Positions 1 to 8,167 of a stretch of DNA of 64,000 bases are shown piece after piece. Position 1 is the first letter of the stretch; every line of letters starts with the position of its first letter. This stretch comes from Crassaminicella profunda (GTDB lineage Bacteria > Bacillota > Clostridia > Peptostreptococcales > Thermotaleaceae): the NCBI RefSeq assembly GCF_019884785.1, contig NZ_CP082326.1:2845355-2909354 (forward strand), written 5' to 3'. The notes below the pieces were generated by a model. It worked only from the letters and a program-made list of their open reading frames with translations. It made no database searches and was not told where the DNA came from. Both the position numbers and the translations under genes were made by a program.

Positions 1-871
1 CTACAAGATCATCATATGAATTTTCAAACTGATTTATTTTTAATTTTGCTCCAGTCATCAAAGCAGCTCCTCTAGCACAATTTTTTACTTTCTCTGATAC
101 AATATCTAAGTAGCTTCTTTTTTCTGCTCGAACATAAAATTTGCAACTACAATAATCAGGTATAATATTTGCTGCTTCTCCACCTTTTGTTATAATTCCA
201 TGAATTCTAACATCTGGCTTTAATTGTTGTCTTAATGCACTGATTCCAGCAAAAGTTAAATTTACTGCATCTAATGCATTGATTCCATCAAAAGGATAGG
301 ATGCTGCATGACTTGCTTTTCCAACAAACTCAAATTCCCACGAATCCATGGCTAAAGCTTTTGCTCTAAGATTATTTTCTTCATATAAATGCATTTGGAA
401 TACTGCATTGATATCTTTAAAAGCACCTCTATTAACTAAATCAACTTTACTGCCAACAGTTTCTTCTGCAGGTGTTCCAACTACTACTATTTTACCTTTA
501 AATGCATCTTTTATTTTTGAGAGAACGATACCTGCTCCTACCGTAGTGGCTGCGATCCAATTATGTCCACATGCATGGGCTGGCTTTTTTTCTTCTCCAT
601 AACCAGGTAAAGCATCATATTCTGCCAAAAAAGCTATAACAGGTCCTTCTTCATCTCCAAATTCTGCTCTAAAAGAAGTATCTATTTCTAAATAAGGATA
701 TTCAATTTTAAAATTATGTTTTTTCAATACATCTACCATAAATTTAGAAGACTTATATTCTTGACAACCAAGTTCTGGATGATTGAAAATATAATCACTT
801 ATACTTTCAATTTCAGTTTGATACATCTTAACTAATTGATCTATTTTTTCTTGAATCATTTTTTCTCCCAT
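1..871 (-). CDS. M20-family metallo-amidohydrolase (3' end outside the window)
   Basis: Cytosolic zinc amidohydrolase of the M20 peptidase family, closest in style to the PM20D2/aminobenzoyl-glutamate hydrolase branch that cleaves amide or dipeptide bonds. About 290 residues are inside the window and the C-terminus runs off the left edge. Visible motifs are AEYDALPG near residue 83, the metal-binding HACGHN at about 99-104 and the catalytic pair in TPAEETVGSK near 136-137. The dimerisation domain begins after about residue 165. The ATG at 869-871 follows a GGGGTGGGG ribosome binding site. No partner gene is visible upstream, so it looks monocistronic. The family is clear; the substrate cannot be told. 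Confidence 0.88.
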   Translation of the reverse strand, partial: MGEKMIQEKIDQLVKMYQTEIESISDYIFNHPELGCQEYKSSKFMVDVLKKHNFKIEYPYLEIDTSFRAEFGDEEGPVIAFLAEYDALPGYGEEKKPAHACGHNWIAATTVGAGIVLSKIKDAFKGKIVVVGTPAEETVGSKVDLVNRGAFKDINAVFQMHLYEENNLRAKALAMDSWEFEFVGKASHAASYPFDGINALDAVNLTFAGISALRQQLKPDVRIHGIITKGGEAANIIPDYCSCKFYVRAEKRSYLDIVSEKVKNCARGAALMTGAKLKINQFENSYDDLV

Positions 872-1036
872 ATCCCCACCCCTTTGATCTTTTATATTTA
901 TCTAAAATCCTTCATGATTTATCTTTGTTAAATATTTTCAATATCCCTAAGTAAAAATCCTTTCATATTAGTAAATTTATTTCGTGCTATTTCGGATCCT
1001 TTAAACTTTAAAAATCAAAGTTCATTTCAAAAAATT

Positions 1037-1083
1037 AGAGTTTATATTTAAATCTTTTTTACTTAGATTTAAATATAAACTCT
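1037..1083 (-). terminator. Perfect 18-bp hairpin terminator
   Basis: Arms at 1037-1054 and 1066-1083 are perfect inverted repeats around an 11-base loop. On the minus strand a T run follows (AATTTTTTG), so this should end minus-strand transcription. It overlaps the 3' end of the small open frame at 1069-1221. Confidence 0.6.
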
Positions 1084-1221
1084 ATGCTTATTTCTAATTA
1101 AAATATATCTTTTATTTGTATCTTCTTCACTTTCAACAATTTTGAGATACTCATCATATGAATAACCCTTATCTTCAATTGCTATACCCATAAAATCACA
1201 TCCCATTGAATTATTATTCAT
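1069..1221 (-). CDS. Possible 50-residue hypothetical protein
   Basis: A short open frame starting MNNNSMGCDFMGIAIEDKG and ending inside the hairpin at 1037-1083. The composition is protein-like: acidic and tyrosine-rich, with few of the runs expected from AT-rich noise. No good ribosome binding site precedes either candidate ATG (1221 or 1206). It lies downstream of the tRNA terminator, and I see no clear promoter of its own. I do not recognise it. It may be a remnant or chance frame. The rest of 872-1307 shows nothing else. Confidence 0.25.
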   Translation of the reverse strand: MNNNSMGCDFMGIAIEDKGYSYDEYLKIVESEEDTNKRYILIRNKHRVYI

Positions 1222-1307
1222 GCTATTCTTACTATTATTTCATCAAAACTAATGACTTTATTCTACATTGAGAAATAAATAATTCTTCTACTTAAATTTT
1301 ACTCAAC

Positions 1308-1339
1308 ATAAAAATAAAAACCGTTGAATTTCCAACGGT
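1308..1339 (-). terminator. Terminator of the tRNA cluster
   Basis: A 7-bp stem (ACCGTTG at 1320-1326 with CAACGGT at 1333-1339), followed on the minus strand by a T-rich tract (1308-1319). It lies just beyond the last tRNA gene. Confidence 0.75.
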
Positions 1340-1347
1340 CTTGTTTA

Positions 1348-1424
1348 TGGCACGCCCTGAGGGACTCGAACCCCCGACGAACTGATTCGAAGTCAGCCAC
1401 TCTATCCAACTGAGCTAAGGGCGC
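1348..1424 (-). tRNA. tRNA-Arg (anticodon TCG)
   Basis: Cloverleaf of 77 nt with encoded CCA (1348-1350). The 7-bp acceptor stem pairs GCGCCCT with AGGGCGT, and the anticodon loop reads CTTCGAA. It is the last gene of the minus-strand tRNA cluster. Confidence 0.95.
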
Positions 1425-1483
1425 ATGTCAATCTATACTATTATATGTTAAGAAAGTTAGCATATTCATGCTAACTTGAAAAT

Positions 1484-1557
1484 TGGAGCGGATGATGGGA
1501 ATCGAACCCACGCTATCAGCTTGGAAGGCTGAAGTTCTACCATTGAACTACATCCGC
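1484..1557 (-). tRNA. tRNA-Gly (anticodon TCC), copy 1
   Basis: Cloverleaf of 74 nt with encoded CCA and anticodon loop CTTCCAA. It is identical over the whole gene to the copy at 1815-1888. Confidence 0.95.
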
Positions 1558-1564
1558 GTATTGA

Positions 1565-1640
1565 TGGTGACCCATCCGCGGCTCGAACGCGGGACACCTT
1601 GATTAAAAGTCAAGTGCTCTACCAACTGAGCTAATGGGTC
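1565..1640 (-). tRNA. tRNA-Lys (anticodon TTT)
   Basis: Cloverleaf of 76 nt with encoded CCA. Acceptor GACCCAT pairs with ATGGGTC, and the anticodon loop is CTTTTAA. It is 7 bases from the neighbouring tRNA-Gly. Confidence 0.95.
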
Positions 1641-1645
1641 TTATA

Positions 1646-1722
1646 TGGGGTGGATGATGGGATTTGAACCCACGCATGCAGGAGCCACAATCCTGTGTCT
1701 TAACCACTTGACTACACCCACC
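1646..1722 (-). tRNA. tRNA-His (anticodon GTG)
   Basis: Cloverleaf of 77 nt with encoded CCA, anticodon GTG, and the His identity pair: an extra 5' G (G-1, position 1722) opposite a C discriminator (1649). Confidence 0.95.
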
Positions 1723-1723
1723 A

Positions 1724-1800
1724 TGGCGGGTCCACAGGGATTCGAACCCCGGACACACGGCTTAGAAGGCCGTTGCTCTATCCAACTGAGCTATGAACCC
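1724..1800 (-). tRNA. tRNA-Arg (anticodon TCT)
   Basis: Cloverleaf of 77 nt with encoded CCA. Acceptor GGGTTCA pairs with TGGACCC, with one G-U. The anticodon loop CTTCTAA reads AGA, the preferred Arg codon in AT-rich clostridia. Confidence 0.95.
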
Positions 1801-1814
1801 AAGTTTTGAAAAAT

Positions 1815-1888
1815 TGGAGCGGATGATGGGAATCGAACCCACGCTATCAGCTTGGAAGGCTGAAGTTCTACCATTGAACTACATCCGC
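1815..1888 (-). tRNA. tRNA-Gly (anticodon TCC), copy 2
   Basis: Second identical 74-nt tRNA-Gly(TCC) with encoded CCA. The bases just 3' of both copies are also alike (AATTGG), suggesting a local duplication. Confidence 0.95.
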
Positions 1889-1977
1889 ATATCTTAGAAT
1901 ACTTTGTGACCATTTCTTTACTTTACTCACTTTTGCAACTCATGACTAAGTGATTCACACAAAATCAAAGATTTTGG

Positions 1978-2008
1978 TTCTCTACTTATACCATTGAACT
2001 GCATCCGC
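1978..2008 (-). pseudogene. Truncated tRNA-Gly fragment
   Basis: The stretch 1991-2008 matches the 5' acceptor and D-arm portion of the tRNA-Gly genes at 1484 and 1815 with one changed base. The anticodon arm, T arm and CCA are missing. It looks like the broken remains of a third copy or a recombination scar. Confidence 0.6.
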
Positions 2009-2130
2009 ATGCTTTATCTAAGAATTATTTGTCCTGACAAGATAATATATTATCATACTTGTTTTGTTCTGTCAAGACTTTTTATTTATTCATCATTTAA
2101 ACTTTCAACTTTAATGTTTATAAATAAAGT

Positions 2131-2207
2131 TGGTCGAGGTGGCAGGATTTGAACCCGCGGCCCTCTGGTCCCAAACCAGATGCGCTACCAAACTGCGCTA
2201 CACCTCG
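2131..2207 (-). tRNA. tRNA-Pro (anticodon TGG), copy 1
   Basis: Cloverleaf of 77 nt with encoded CCA and anticodon loop TTTGGGA. Gene and 3' flank are repeated at 2258-2334. Confidence 0.95.
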
Positions 2208-2257
2208 TAATCAATACAATTGTCATTGAACTTTAGCTTAAATGTTTATAAATAAAA

Positions 2258-2334
2258 TGGTCGAGGTGGCAGGATTTGAACCCGCGGCCCTCTGGTCCCA
2301 AACCAGATGCGCTACCAAACTGCGCTACACCTCG
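2258..2334 (-). tRNA. tRNA-Pro (anticodon TGG), copy 2
   Basis: Identical to the tRNA-Pro at 2131-2207, and the flanking ATGTTTATAAATAAA is also repeated, so this is a tandem duplication of about 125 bp. It is the first gene of the cluster after the promoter at 2353-2381. Confidence 0.95.
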
Positions 2335-2352
2335 TTCCAACTGACAAGCTAT

Positions 2353-2381
2353 AGTATACTGTATATGAAAACTAAAGTCAA
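2353..2381 (-). promoter_or_regulatory. Sigma-70-type promoter of the tRNA cluster
   Basis: On the minus strand TTGACT (2376-2381) and TATACT (2353-2358) are separated by 17 bp, placing the start near 2346, about a dozen bases before the first tRNA-Pro. Near consensus, as expected for stable RNA. Confidence 0.75.
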
Positions 2382-2511
2382 AATCAAAATTATGGTTTTA
2401 ACAATTATTTAACATGTTTTTGATTGATTTTCTTTTTTTTTTGACGTTTTCCTCGTTATAGCAACAGTTTTTATCCTTTTTATTTTTGATTATTAACTAA
2501 CTCTATGAAAA

Positions 2512-2982
2512 TTATACTTCAACAATATGACTTTTCATATTTTTTCCATCCATCTCAATGATTCCATAGGAAGCCTTAGATCCTCCCCGAGGACTGGTCA
2601 GGCTTCCTGGATTCATGATTAATACATCTTCATGCTTTATATTTACGGGCATATGGGTATGTCCAAATAATACAATATTACATCCCTCTTCTAATCCTTT
2701 GTAATAAATTCTTGATAAATTAGATTTTACCCCATATTGGTGACCATGTGTTAAGAATAATTTATATTCTCCAAGGTCTAATACTTTCTCATTTTCTATT
2801 TCTGCTCTATCACAATTTCCTTTTACCCCTACTACCTTTAGGTTCATATTCTTACCAAGTGCTAAAGCATCTGGATAATAATCTCCTAAATGAATCAGTA
2901 AATCTATTTCCTCTATTTTGGCGATAATATATTCAGCTAACTCAATCTTTCCATGGGTATCACTCATTACTACGATTTTCAA
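2512..2982 (-). CDS. yfcE: YfcE/MJ0936-type metallophosphoesterase
   Basis: Small cytosolic phosphodiesterase of 156 residues binding two metal ions. All metal motifs of the family are present in order: SDTHG (8-12), HLGDYY (31-36), VKGNCD (53-58), THGHQ (78-82) and FGHTHMP (106-112). The start is TTG at 2980-2982 behind GGAGGT. That ribosome binding site shares its TAG with the stop codon of the upstream rdgB, so the two are probably translationally coupled. It is the last gene of the rph-rdgB-yfcE operon. Family members hydrolyse model phosphodiesters; the natural substrate is not fixed. Confidence 0.88.
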   Translation of the reverse strand: MKIVVMSDTHGKIELAEYIIAKIEEIDLLIHLGDYYPDALALGKNMNLKVVGVKGNCDRAEIENEKVLDLGEYKLFLTHGHQYGVKSNLSRIYYKGLEEGCNIVLFGHTHMPVNIKHEDVLIMNPGSLTSPRGGSKASYGIIEMDGKNMKSHIVEV

Positions 2983-2994
2983 GTATAATACCTC

Positions 2995-3591
2995 CTAGAA
3001 CAGTTCTTCTAAGGCTATCTCTAATTTTTTAAGGGCGTGTGCTCTATGGCTAATTTTATTTTTTACAACTGATCCTAGTTCTGCAAAGGTTTTATCATAC
3101 TCAGGCACAATAAATAGTGGGTCATAACCGAATCCACTTTCACCTTTTTTTTCAAATCCTATCATTCCTTTGCATTCTCCTCTTACACTAATTTTTTTGC
3201 CATCAGGAAATGCTACAGAAATGACAGATACAAATCTTGCATCTCTTTTTTCCATAGGTACATCTTTTAGCATATTTAATAACTTTTCATTGTTTTTTTC
3301 ATCTGTTGCTCCTTCTCCTGAAAACCTTGCAGAATAGACCCCTGGTTGGTTATGAATAGCATCCACTTCAAGACCTGAATCATCTGCAATAGCAATAGCT
3401 CCTGTTTCTTTCATAACCTCTACTGCCTTTTTCATAGAATTTTCTTCAAAGGTTTCTCCATCCTCTATGATTTCTAAATTTGCCAGACCAACTTCATCCA
3501 TGCTTTTTATGGTTAAAGGAAAGTCTTTTAAAATAGCTTTGATTTCTTCTAATTTATGTTTATTTTTAGATGCAATCACTACTTGATTCAT
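2995..3591 (-). CDS. rdgB: XTP/dITP diphosphatase (RdgB/HAM1)
   Basis: Nucleotide-pool sanitising pyrophosphatase of 198 residues that hydrolyses dITP, ITP and XTP to monophosphates. It shows the N-terminal substrate loop ASKNKHKLEEI (7-17), the acidic IADDSGLEVDA (67-77), PGVYSARF (83-90), FGYDPLF (155-161) and the C-terminal SHRAHALKKL (180-189). Length is normal. ATG start behind AGGAGAG, 19 bp after rph. The rph-rdgB-yfcE order is common in clostridia and bacilli. The gene ends in TAG, which shows that TAG is used as a stop in this genome. Confidence 0.95.
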   Translation of the reverse strand: MNQVVIASKNKHKLEEIKAILKDFPLTIKSMDEVGLANLEIIEDGETFEENSMKKAVEVMKETGAIAIADDSGLEVDAIHNQPGVYSARFSGEGATDEKNNEKLLNMLKDVPMEKRDARFVSVISVAFPDGKKISVRGECKGMIGFEKKGESGFGYDPLFIVPEYDKTFAELGSVVKNKISHRAHALKKLEIALEELF

Positions 3592-3610
3592 TTTATTTCT
3601 CTCCTATTCT

Positions 3611-4357
3611 TTATTCATTAGCTTCTTTGATTAATTGGTCTATCGAGCCTAAAGCTTCTTTTTGCATTTGTATTAGCTCCATATTCCCTTTTTCTGCCAG
3701 CTCTAAAAGAGCATTGAGTTCTTGTCTACTAAAAGGTGCTTCTTCTCCTGTCCCTTGTACCTCTACAAACTCTTTTTTGTCCGTCATGATTACATTCATA
3801 TCCACTTTTGCATTTGAATCTTCTTGATAACATAAATCTAGCACTGGTATATCATTTACTACTCCTACACTTATTGCTGCTACATAGTTCTTTACAGGAA
3901 ATGATTTTATTTTATTTTCTTCATAAAGCTTATGTAGTCCTTGTGCTAAAGCAATAAAGGCACCTGTTATAGATGCTGTCCTAGTACCTCCATCTGCTTG
4001 CACCACATCACAGTCTATCCAGATGGTTCTTTCTCCTAAAACATCTAAGTCCACTACAGAACGTAATGCTCTTCCAATGAGTCTTTGGATTTCTTGTGTT
4101 CTTCCATCAACTTTTCCTCTACTAGATTCTCTTATTTTTCTTGTTTGAGTAGACCTTGGAAGCATCCCATATTCTGCAGTTACCCAACCTTTCCCCTTTC
4201 CTTTTAGGAATGGTGGTACTCTATCTTCTATAGACGCTGTACATATTACTTTCGTATTTCCCATCTCTATGAGTACTGAGCCTTCTGCATAGGCTAAATA
4301 ATCTTTTGTAATTTTAACTTTTCTTAATTCATTTTCTTTTCTACCATCAAATCTCAT
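3611..4357 (-). CDS. rph: Ribonuclease PH
   Basis: Phosphorolytic 3'-5' exoribonuclease of 248 residues that trims the 3' ends of tRNA precursors and forms a hexameric ring. The start [12 protein letters not shown], the [20 protein letters not shown] stretch (91-110), the phosphate-site [13 protein letters not shown] (130-142) and the C-terminal [12 protein letters not shown] (203-214) are all typical. ATG behind GGAGATGG. It is the first gene of an operon with rdgB and yfcE. The tRNA-processing role fits the neighbouring tRNA cluster, although they are separately transcribed. Confidence 0.96.
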   Translation of the reverse strand: MRFDGRKENELRKVKITKDYLAYAEGSVLIEMGNTKVICTASIEDRVPPFLKGKGKGWVTAEYGMLPRSTQTRKIRESSRGKVDGRTQEIQRLIGRALRSVVDLDVLGERTIWIDCDVVQADGGTRTASITGAFIALAQGLHKLYEENKIKSFPVKNYVAAISVGVVNDIPVLDLCYQEDSNAKVDMNVIMTDKKEFVEVQGTGEEAPFSRQELNALLELAEKGNMELIQMQKEALGSIDQLIKEANE

Positions 4358-4476
4358 TGTTCCATCTCCTATCTTGAGTGCTTATCATCATAAATTATTG
4401 TACCATATAAACCCATCTATTACATCTTTCTTTAGTGTATCCTTTCCATTGTTCATTTATTTGTTCACAACAAAAA

Positions 4477-4496
4477 ACCAGTGGAATTCCACTGGT
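4477..4496 (-). terminator. Terminator after gerM
   Basis: Perfect 8-bp stem with an AATT loop (ACCAGTGG/CCACTGGT), followed on the minus strand by TTTTTTG, starting 3 bases beyond the gerM stop codon. Confidence 0.85.
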
Positions 4497-4498
4497 CC

Positions 4499-5527
4499 TT
4501 ATTCATATTGATTAGCAAATGTAGGTACTACCACAGGATCTTCCTTATTTTCTTTTCCTAATTTTAATTCCTTTCCATTTACAAGTAGTTTCACTCCAGC
4601 AATTAGTGGATTCTGCTCTTTTACAGTAAGTCCAAAGGATTTTGCTACGCTTTGTGCTGCCGCTTCATTATCTGTCACTTCTAATATTTCTTCAGAAAGA
4701 TTGATGCAAGCTACACTTTCATTCATATCTACACTTACTACACGAGTCCCTTTTGGAATCTCACTATATAAGCCTCGTCCTTCTGGTGGTCCTTCAACCA
4801 AAGCATCTAGTGCATCTAGTACATTTGTACTTGCTTGATCATTCTTTTCAATCCCCTTTGTAACAGGTACAAAATATGATTCTAATCCATTTGTTGTTCC
4901 TTCATAGTATACAACTACTTTATTGTCGCTCTTCTTTGCACTTACATAATTAATATTATCTCTACTAAGAGCTTGTGCTGTTTTTGTTCCATATTCAAGA
5001 TTATTAGGAACTTTTCCATCAATCATCACCTGAACACGATCAATTGTTGGAAATTCAGTCAATGTATAAGTTACGGCTTTTACTAGTGCTGTTTCTTCTT
5101 CTTTACTGAAATAATTTAGAAAATCACTACTAAAATCCACCTTGCAAAGTCCTTCACAAATATTCATTCCTCTTATTTCTGTATTTGCTGGAATAGTTGG
5201 AATTAATCCAATTTCTTCAATATCCTTTCTATTTGCAGGATTGTCAATCATTGCTCTTAATGCTTCTTTCGCTATTCCTCTCCCTTGTGTCCAAGGAATT
5301 TTTCTCATGACAGGAATCAAAAATCCTTTGTCATCTTTATAGTAAAGCACCGTATTTCTTAACCCCTCATCCTTTTGTGCATCATCACCACTCTCAACAA
5401 TATTCGAAGCAGATTGTTCTTCATCTTCAAATAATCCTTTAACCATGTGAATTGGATTTGCACATCCAGCAAGACTGATCATCATGCATAGTATTAAACT
5501 TATCGCAACTACTTTTTTTACTTTCAT
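4499..5527 (-). CDS. gerM: GerM-type sporulation/germination lipoprotein, two GerMN domains
   Basis: Secreted lipoprotein of 342 residues. A lipobox SLAGC sits at residues 18-22 after a hydrophobic signal, followed by an acidic linker. Two repeated GerMN domains follow, roughly 55-185 and 195-325; matching signatures are NTVLYYKDDKGFLIPV and NKVVVYYEGTTNGLESYFVP. In sporulating Firmicutes GerM is needed for normal sporulation, engulfment and germination, and it docks to the SpoIIIA-SpoIIQ channel. This supports a spore-forming host. ATG start with AAGGAGG; its own terminator follows, so it is monocistronic. Function is by family. Confidence 0.88.
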   Translation of the reverse strand: MKVKKVVAISLILCMMISLAGCANPIHMVKGLFEDEEQSASNIVESGDDAQKDEGLRNTVLYYKDDKGFLIPVMRKIPWTQGRGIAKEALRAMIDNPANRKDIEEIGLIPTIPANTEIRGMNICEGLCKVDFSSDFLNYFSKEEETALVKAVTYTLTEFPTIDRVQVMIDGKVPNNLEYGTKTAQALSRDNINYVSAKKSDNKVVVYYEGTTNGLESYFVPVTKGIEKNDQASTNVLDALDALVEGPPEGRGLYSEIPKGTRVVSVDMNESVACINLSEEILEVTDNEAAAQSVAKSFGLTVKEQNPLIAGVKLLVNGKELKLGKENKEDPVVVPTFANQYE

Positions 5528-5655
5528 CTTCTTACCTCCTTAACAAATGTCTCTATAAAATTATATTAAGGAGGGGGGCATACTATGTCTAAAACTATAA
5601 ATTTGTATTATTTTCTTTAAATAGCTGCCTTGAATATACTTTGTATCTACAAAAG

Positions 5656-5677
5656 AAGAGATGCATTTGCATCTCTT
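5656..5677 (-). terminator. Terminator after amidase 1
   Basis: Ten-bp stem (AAGAGATGCA with TGCATCTCTT, 2-base loop) followed on the minus strand by TCTTTTG. It starts 2 bases beyond the stop codon region of the amidase gene. Confidence 0.8.
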
Positions 5678-5678
5678 T

Positions 5679-7820
5679 CTACTCCTCATCAAAATATCTT
5701 TTTATTCCATTAAATAAGGCTTGGGCAGCTTTTTGTCTATATTCTGGTGTACTGATCAACATTCCTTCTCTTTGATTTGAAATGAATCCAACTTCTGCAA
5801 TGACAGAAGGCATATTTGTTTCTCTTATAACAACAAATTCCGGCTCATTTTTAATACCTCTATCTTTGACTTTCAATTCTTTTATCATTTCTTCTTGTAT
5901 AGTCTTTGCAAACCTCTTACAATCCCTTGTTGGATCATCTACGTAAAGCATTTCAATACCTGATACACCTTTGTTTTCAGCATAGTTATAATGTATACTT
6001 ACAAATGCTGCTCCACCTAATCCATTTGCTACCTCTGGTCTTCCGTATAAATTAAGGGTTGTATCATCTGTTCTTGTCATATAGGTTGTAAACCCTGATT
6101 TTTTCAATAAGTCATTTAGTCGTTTTGCCGTATCTAATGTCAGCTCTTTTTCTACTAAATTTAATGCTTTATTGCTTGCACCTGGATCTTTCCCACCATG
6201 GCCTGGGTCAATGATTACTAGTTTGCCACTATAGTTAGAAGTCTTTATTCTTCTATTTTCAAATTTTATGATGATTCTATCTGTAAATTTCTCTGTAGTT
6301 TGTATTCTATAATCTGTTATGTCTTTTAATTGTACACCAATATAGTAATCATCATCATTTCCACTAACACGAATGCTTTTGATCATGTTATCCTCTATAT
6401 CTAATATTTCTTCTTTTAGTTCAATTTTATTTTTAGGTACTTTTATAATAAGCTCATTGGTAATAGTAGCATAGTCTATAGCATACTCTCCTAATTCTTT
6501 TAATGTTAACTTTAAGAAAGATCCATTCATATCTTCTCTTTGATAATCAAGATAATCAAACTTTTGATTATAGGATTGATCAAGAGGCTCTTTATTAGTA
6601 TATATCAAAATATCTGTTCCTTCATGATCAACAAATATATTTTCAAGACTTTGTCCTTCTTCAAGATCTAAAACAACACGAACAATTTTTTCATTCTTAT
6701 CATAATTGTCATCAGGGGCAAACTGTGCTGTTCTGATTCTCTTGATGCTTCCTTGTGCAATAGGAATTTCATTCTGATTAAAAGCTAATTTAGCATTTAA
6801 TACATCTACCACTACTTTATTTCCAAAATCCATCACATTATATTGAGGCTCTTCTTCTGTTTGAATAACAATTGCATCTAGATTATTTCTTTTTTCTAAA
6901 CCTATATTTTTTACAGCATTTAAATCTTCTGCTTGTGAATTTTCACCCTTTGAAAATTTAACCTGAATAGCACAAAGTTCTTCATTAAATACAACCTGAT
7001 ACTCTTTTTTCATAGATAAATCAATAACAATCCTACTAACATTTCTAGGGTTTGTTTCAAAAATAGAACCTCTAATACCTATCACACCATCCACATTTAC
7101 ATTTTTATTGATGATACCACCATTTTTTGTGAGATTCGGATTATTTATATTCAATTTGGTATTTGGAATATCTATAATTAAACGATCATTTCCTCCGAAT
7201 CTACTTCCTGGCAAATACATGGTATTAAAATCTACTTGTCCTGTAGTTTTAATAAGTATTTGAGGGGTAGGCCCATTATTTTCATATGTAATACCATTTA
7301 TAGTTTGCTCTGGATAGTCTACTGTGGCTGTAACAATCTCTGGTATCCAGTTTACTTCCATTCCAAATTGCTCTCCTATAAATTTCAAAGGTACCATAGT
7401 GTTGGTATTTCCTTCATAACTTAATAGCTTTGCAGGAACCCCATCTGGAAGATTAACCCCTTTTCCGTTCACCCTGGCCACATTACTATCAATTTTTAAT
7501 GTAATAACCTTATCTTTTACAATCATTGTTGCTTCATATTTTTCTTGATTCCACTGAATCTTTGCACCTAAATGCTCCTCTACTAATCTTATAGGTACTA
7601 AAATCTTACTTTTATTATTCACTGTATAAAGAACTGGTGGTACATCTGTATATACATCTTTTCCGCCCATCATAACATTTACTCTTCTTACTTGTTGGGT
7701 CTTTCCAGTCATTTCATCTGTCATATTTATGAAGCTTTGTTCTAATTTTGCTCCAAAAGAAATCGTACTCATCCCTAAAACAATAGTGAATATAAGAAAT
7801 ATGGATACTAAACGTTTCAT
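5679..7820 (-). CDS. Exported N-acetylmuramoyl-L-alanine amidase with AMIN and copper-amine-oxidase-like domains (amidase 1)
   Basis: Cell-wall hydrolase of 713 residues that cuts between N-acetylmuramic acid and the stem peptide. Order: signal peptide (1-24), copper-amine-oxidase N-terminal-like domain (about 50-165, LVPIRLVEEHLGAKIQW), one or two AMIN-type beta domains (about 175-400) that usually target septal peptidoglycan, a linker, then an Amidase_3 catalytic domain (about 533-710). Zinc and catalytic residues are present: IDPGHGGKDPGA, VEKELTLDTA, SIHYNYAENKG and VIAEVGFISN. Start is the ATG at 7820 behind GGGGGA. It is a paralogue of the next gene upstream with its own matching promoter. 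No SLH domain is present. Confidence 0.93.
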   Translation of the reverse strand: MKRLVSIFLIFTIVLGMSTISFGAKLEQSFINMTDEMTGKTQQVRRVNVMMGGKDVYTDVPPVLYTVNNKSKILVPIRLVEEHLGAKIQWNQEKYEATMIVKDKVITLKIDSNVARVNGKGVNLPDGVPAKLLSYEGNTNTMVPLKFIGEQFGMEVNWIPEIVTATVDYPEQTINGITYENNGPTPQILIKTTGQVDFNTMYLPGSRFGGNDRLIIDIPNTKLNINNPNLTKNGGIINKNVNVDGVIGIRGSIFETNPRNVSRIVIDLSMKKEYQVVFNEELCAIQVKFSKGENSQAEDLNAVKNIGLEKRNNLDAIVIQTEEEPQYNVMDFGNKVVVDVLNAKLAFNQNEIPIAQGSIKRIRTAQFAPDDNYDKNEKIVRVVLDLEEGQSLENIFVDHEGTDILIYTNKEPLDQSYNQKFDYLDYQREDMNGSFLKLTLKELGEYAIDYATITNELIIKVPKNKIELKEEILDIEDNMIKSIRVSGNDDDYYIGVQLKDITDYRIQTTEKFTDRIIIKFENRRIKTSNYSGKLVIIDPGHGGKDPGASNKALNLVEKELTLDTAKRLNDLLKKSGFTTYMTRTDDTTLNLYGRPEVANGLGGAAFVSIHYNYAENKGVSGIEMLYVDDPTRDCKRFAKTIQEEMIKELKVKDRGIKNEPEFVVIRETNMPSVIAEVGFISNQREGMLISTPEYRQKAAQALFNGIKRYFDEE

Positions 7821-7911
7821 CAAAATTCCCCCTAATCCTATGTCAATTTTCTTTATTCGTCCATTTTTATGTATATTTATAATTTTCGACAGCTCTATTC
7901 TGCTGATTACA

Positions 7912-7941
7912 GTTATATCATTTAAATGAAACTTATGTCAA
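7912..7941 (-). promoter_or_regulatory. Promoter of amidase 1
   Basis: Minus-strand TTGACA (7936-7941), 18-bp spacer, TATAAC (7912-7917). The sequence TTGACATAAGTTT plus ATGATATAACTG is also found upstream of amidase 2, so the promoter was duplicated with the gene. A 5' leader of about 85 bases follows. Confidence 0.75.
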
Positions 7942-7988
7942 TTTTCTTTTAATAATTGTCATTGAGATTTAATATTTCCCCTAAAGAA

Positions 7989-8017
7989 AAAAGATACGCA
8001 GTAACTGCGCATCTTTT
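7989..8017 (-). terminator. Terminator after amidase 2
   Basis: Twelve-bp stem (7989-8000 with 8006-8017, one G-U) and a T run on either strand. It lies 150 bp beyond the amidase 2 stop. Confidence 0.75.
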
Positions 8018-8092
8018 TTGTTTAGGAAATATTAGCTTTAAAAACTGTTAATAACTTATGATTGAAAAGTTAAATGATTAATCACTTTGAGC

Positions 8093-8128
8093 AACGGAAA
8101 TTTCAAAAGAAAGTTTTGAAATTTCGTT
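8093..8128. repeat. Long imperfect inverted repeat in the amidase 2 3' region
   Basis: Arms 8093-8108 and 8114-8128 pair over 15 bp with one bulged base around a 5-base loop (core GAAATTTCAAAA). No T run follows directly. It may be a small palindromic intergenic repeat or an mRNA-protecting hairpin. The rest of 7824-8167 holds the amidase 1 promoter, the terminator at 7989 and nothing else seen. Confidence 0.5.
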
Positions 8129-8167
8129 GGCGACATGAGCATATGCGAGAGCATAATGCGAATTTTT

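Noticed and set aside
5584-5619. Eleven-codon plus-strand frame (MSKTINLYYFL) behind a perfect AAGGAGGGG
   Set aside because: Very short, no promoter or terminator of its own, and it lies in the upstream region of gerM on the other strand; probably chance.
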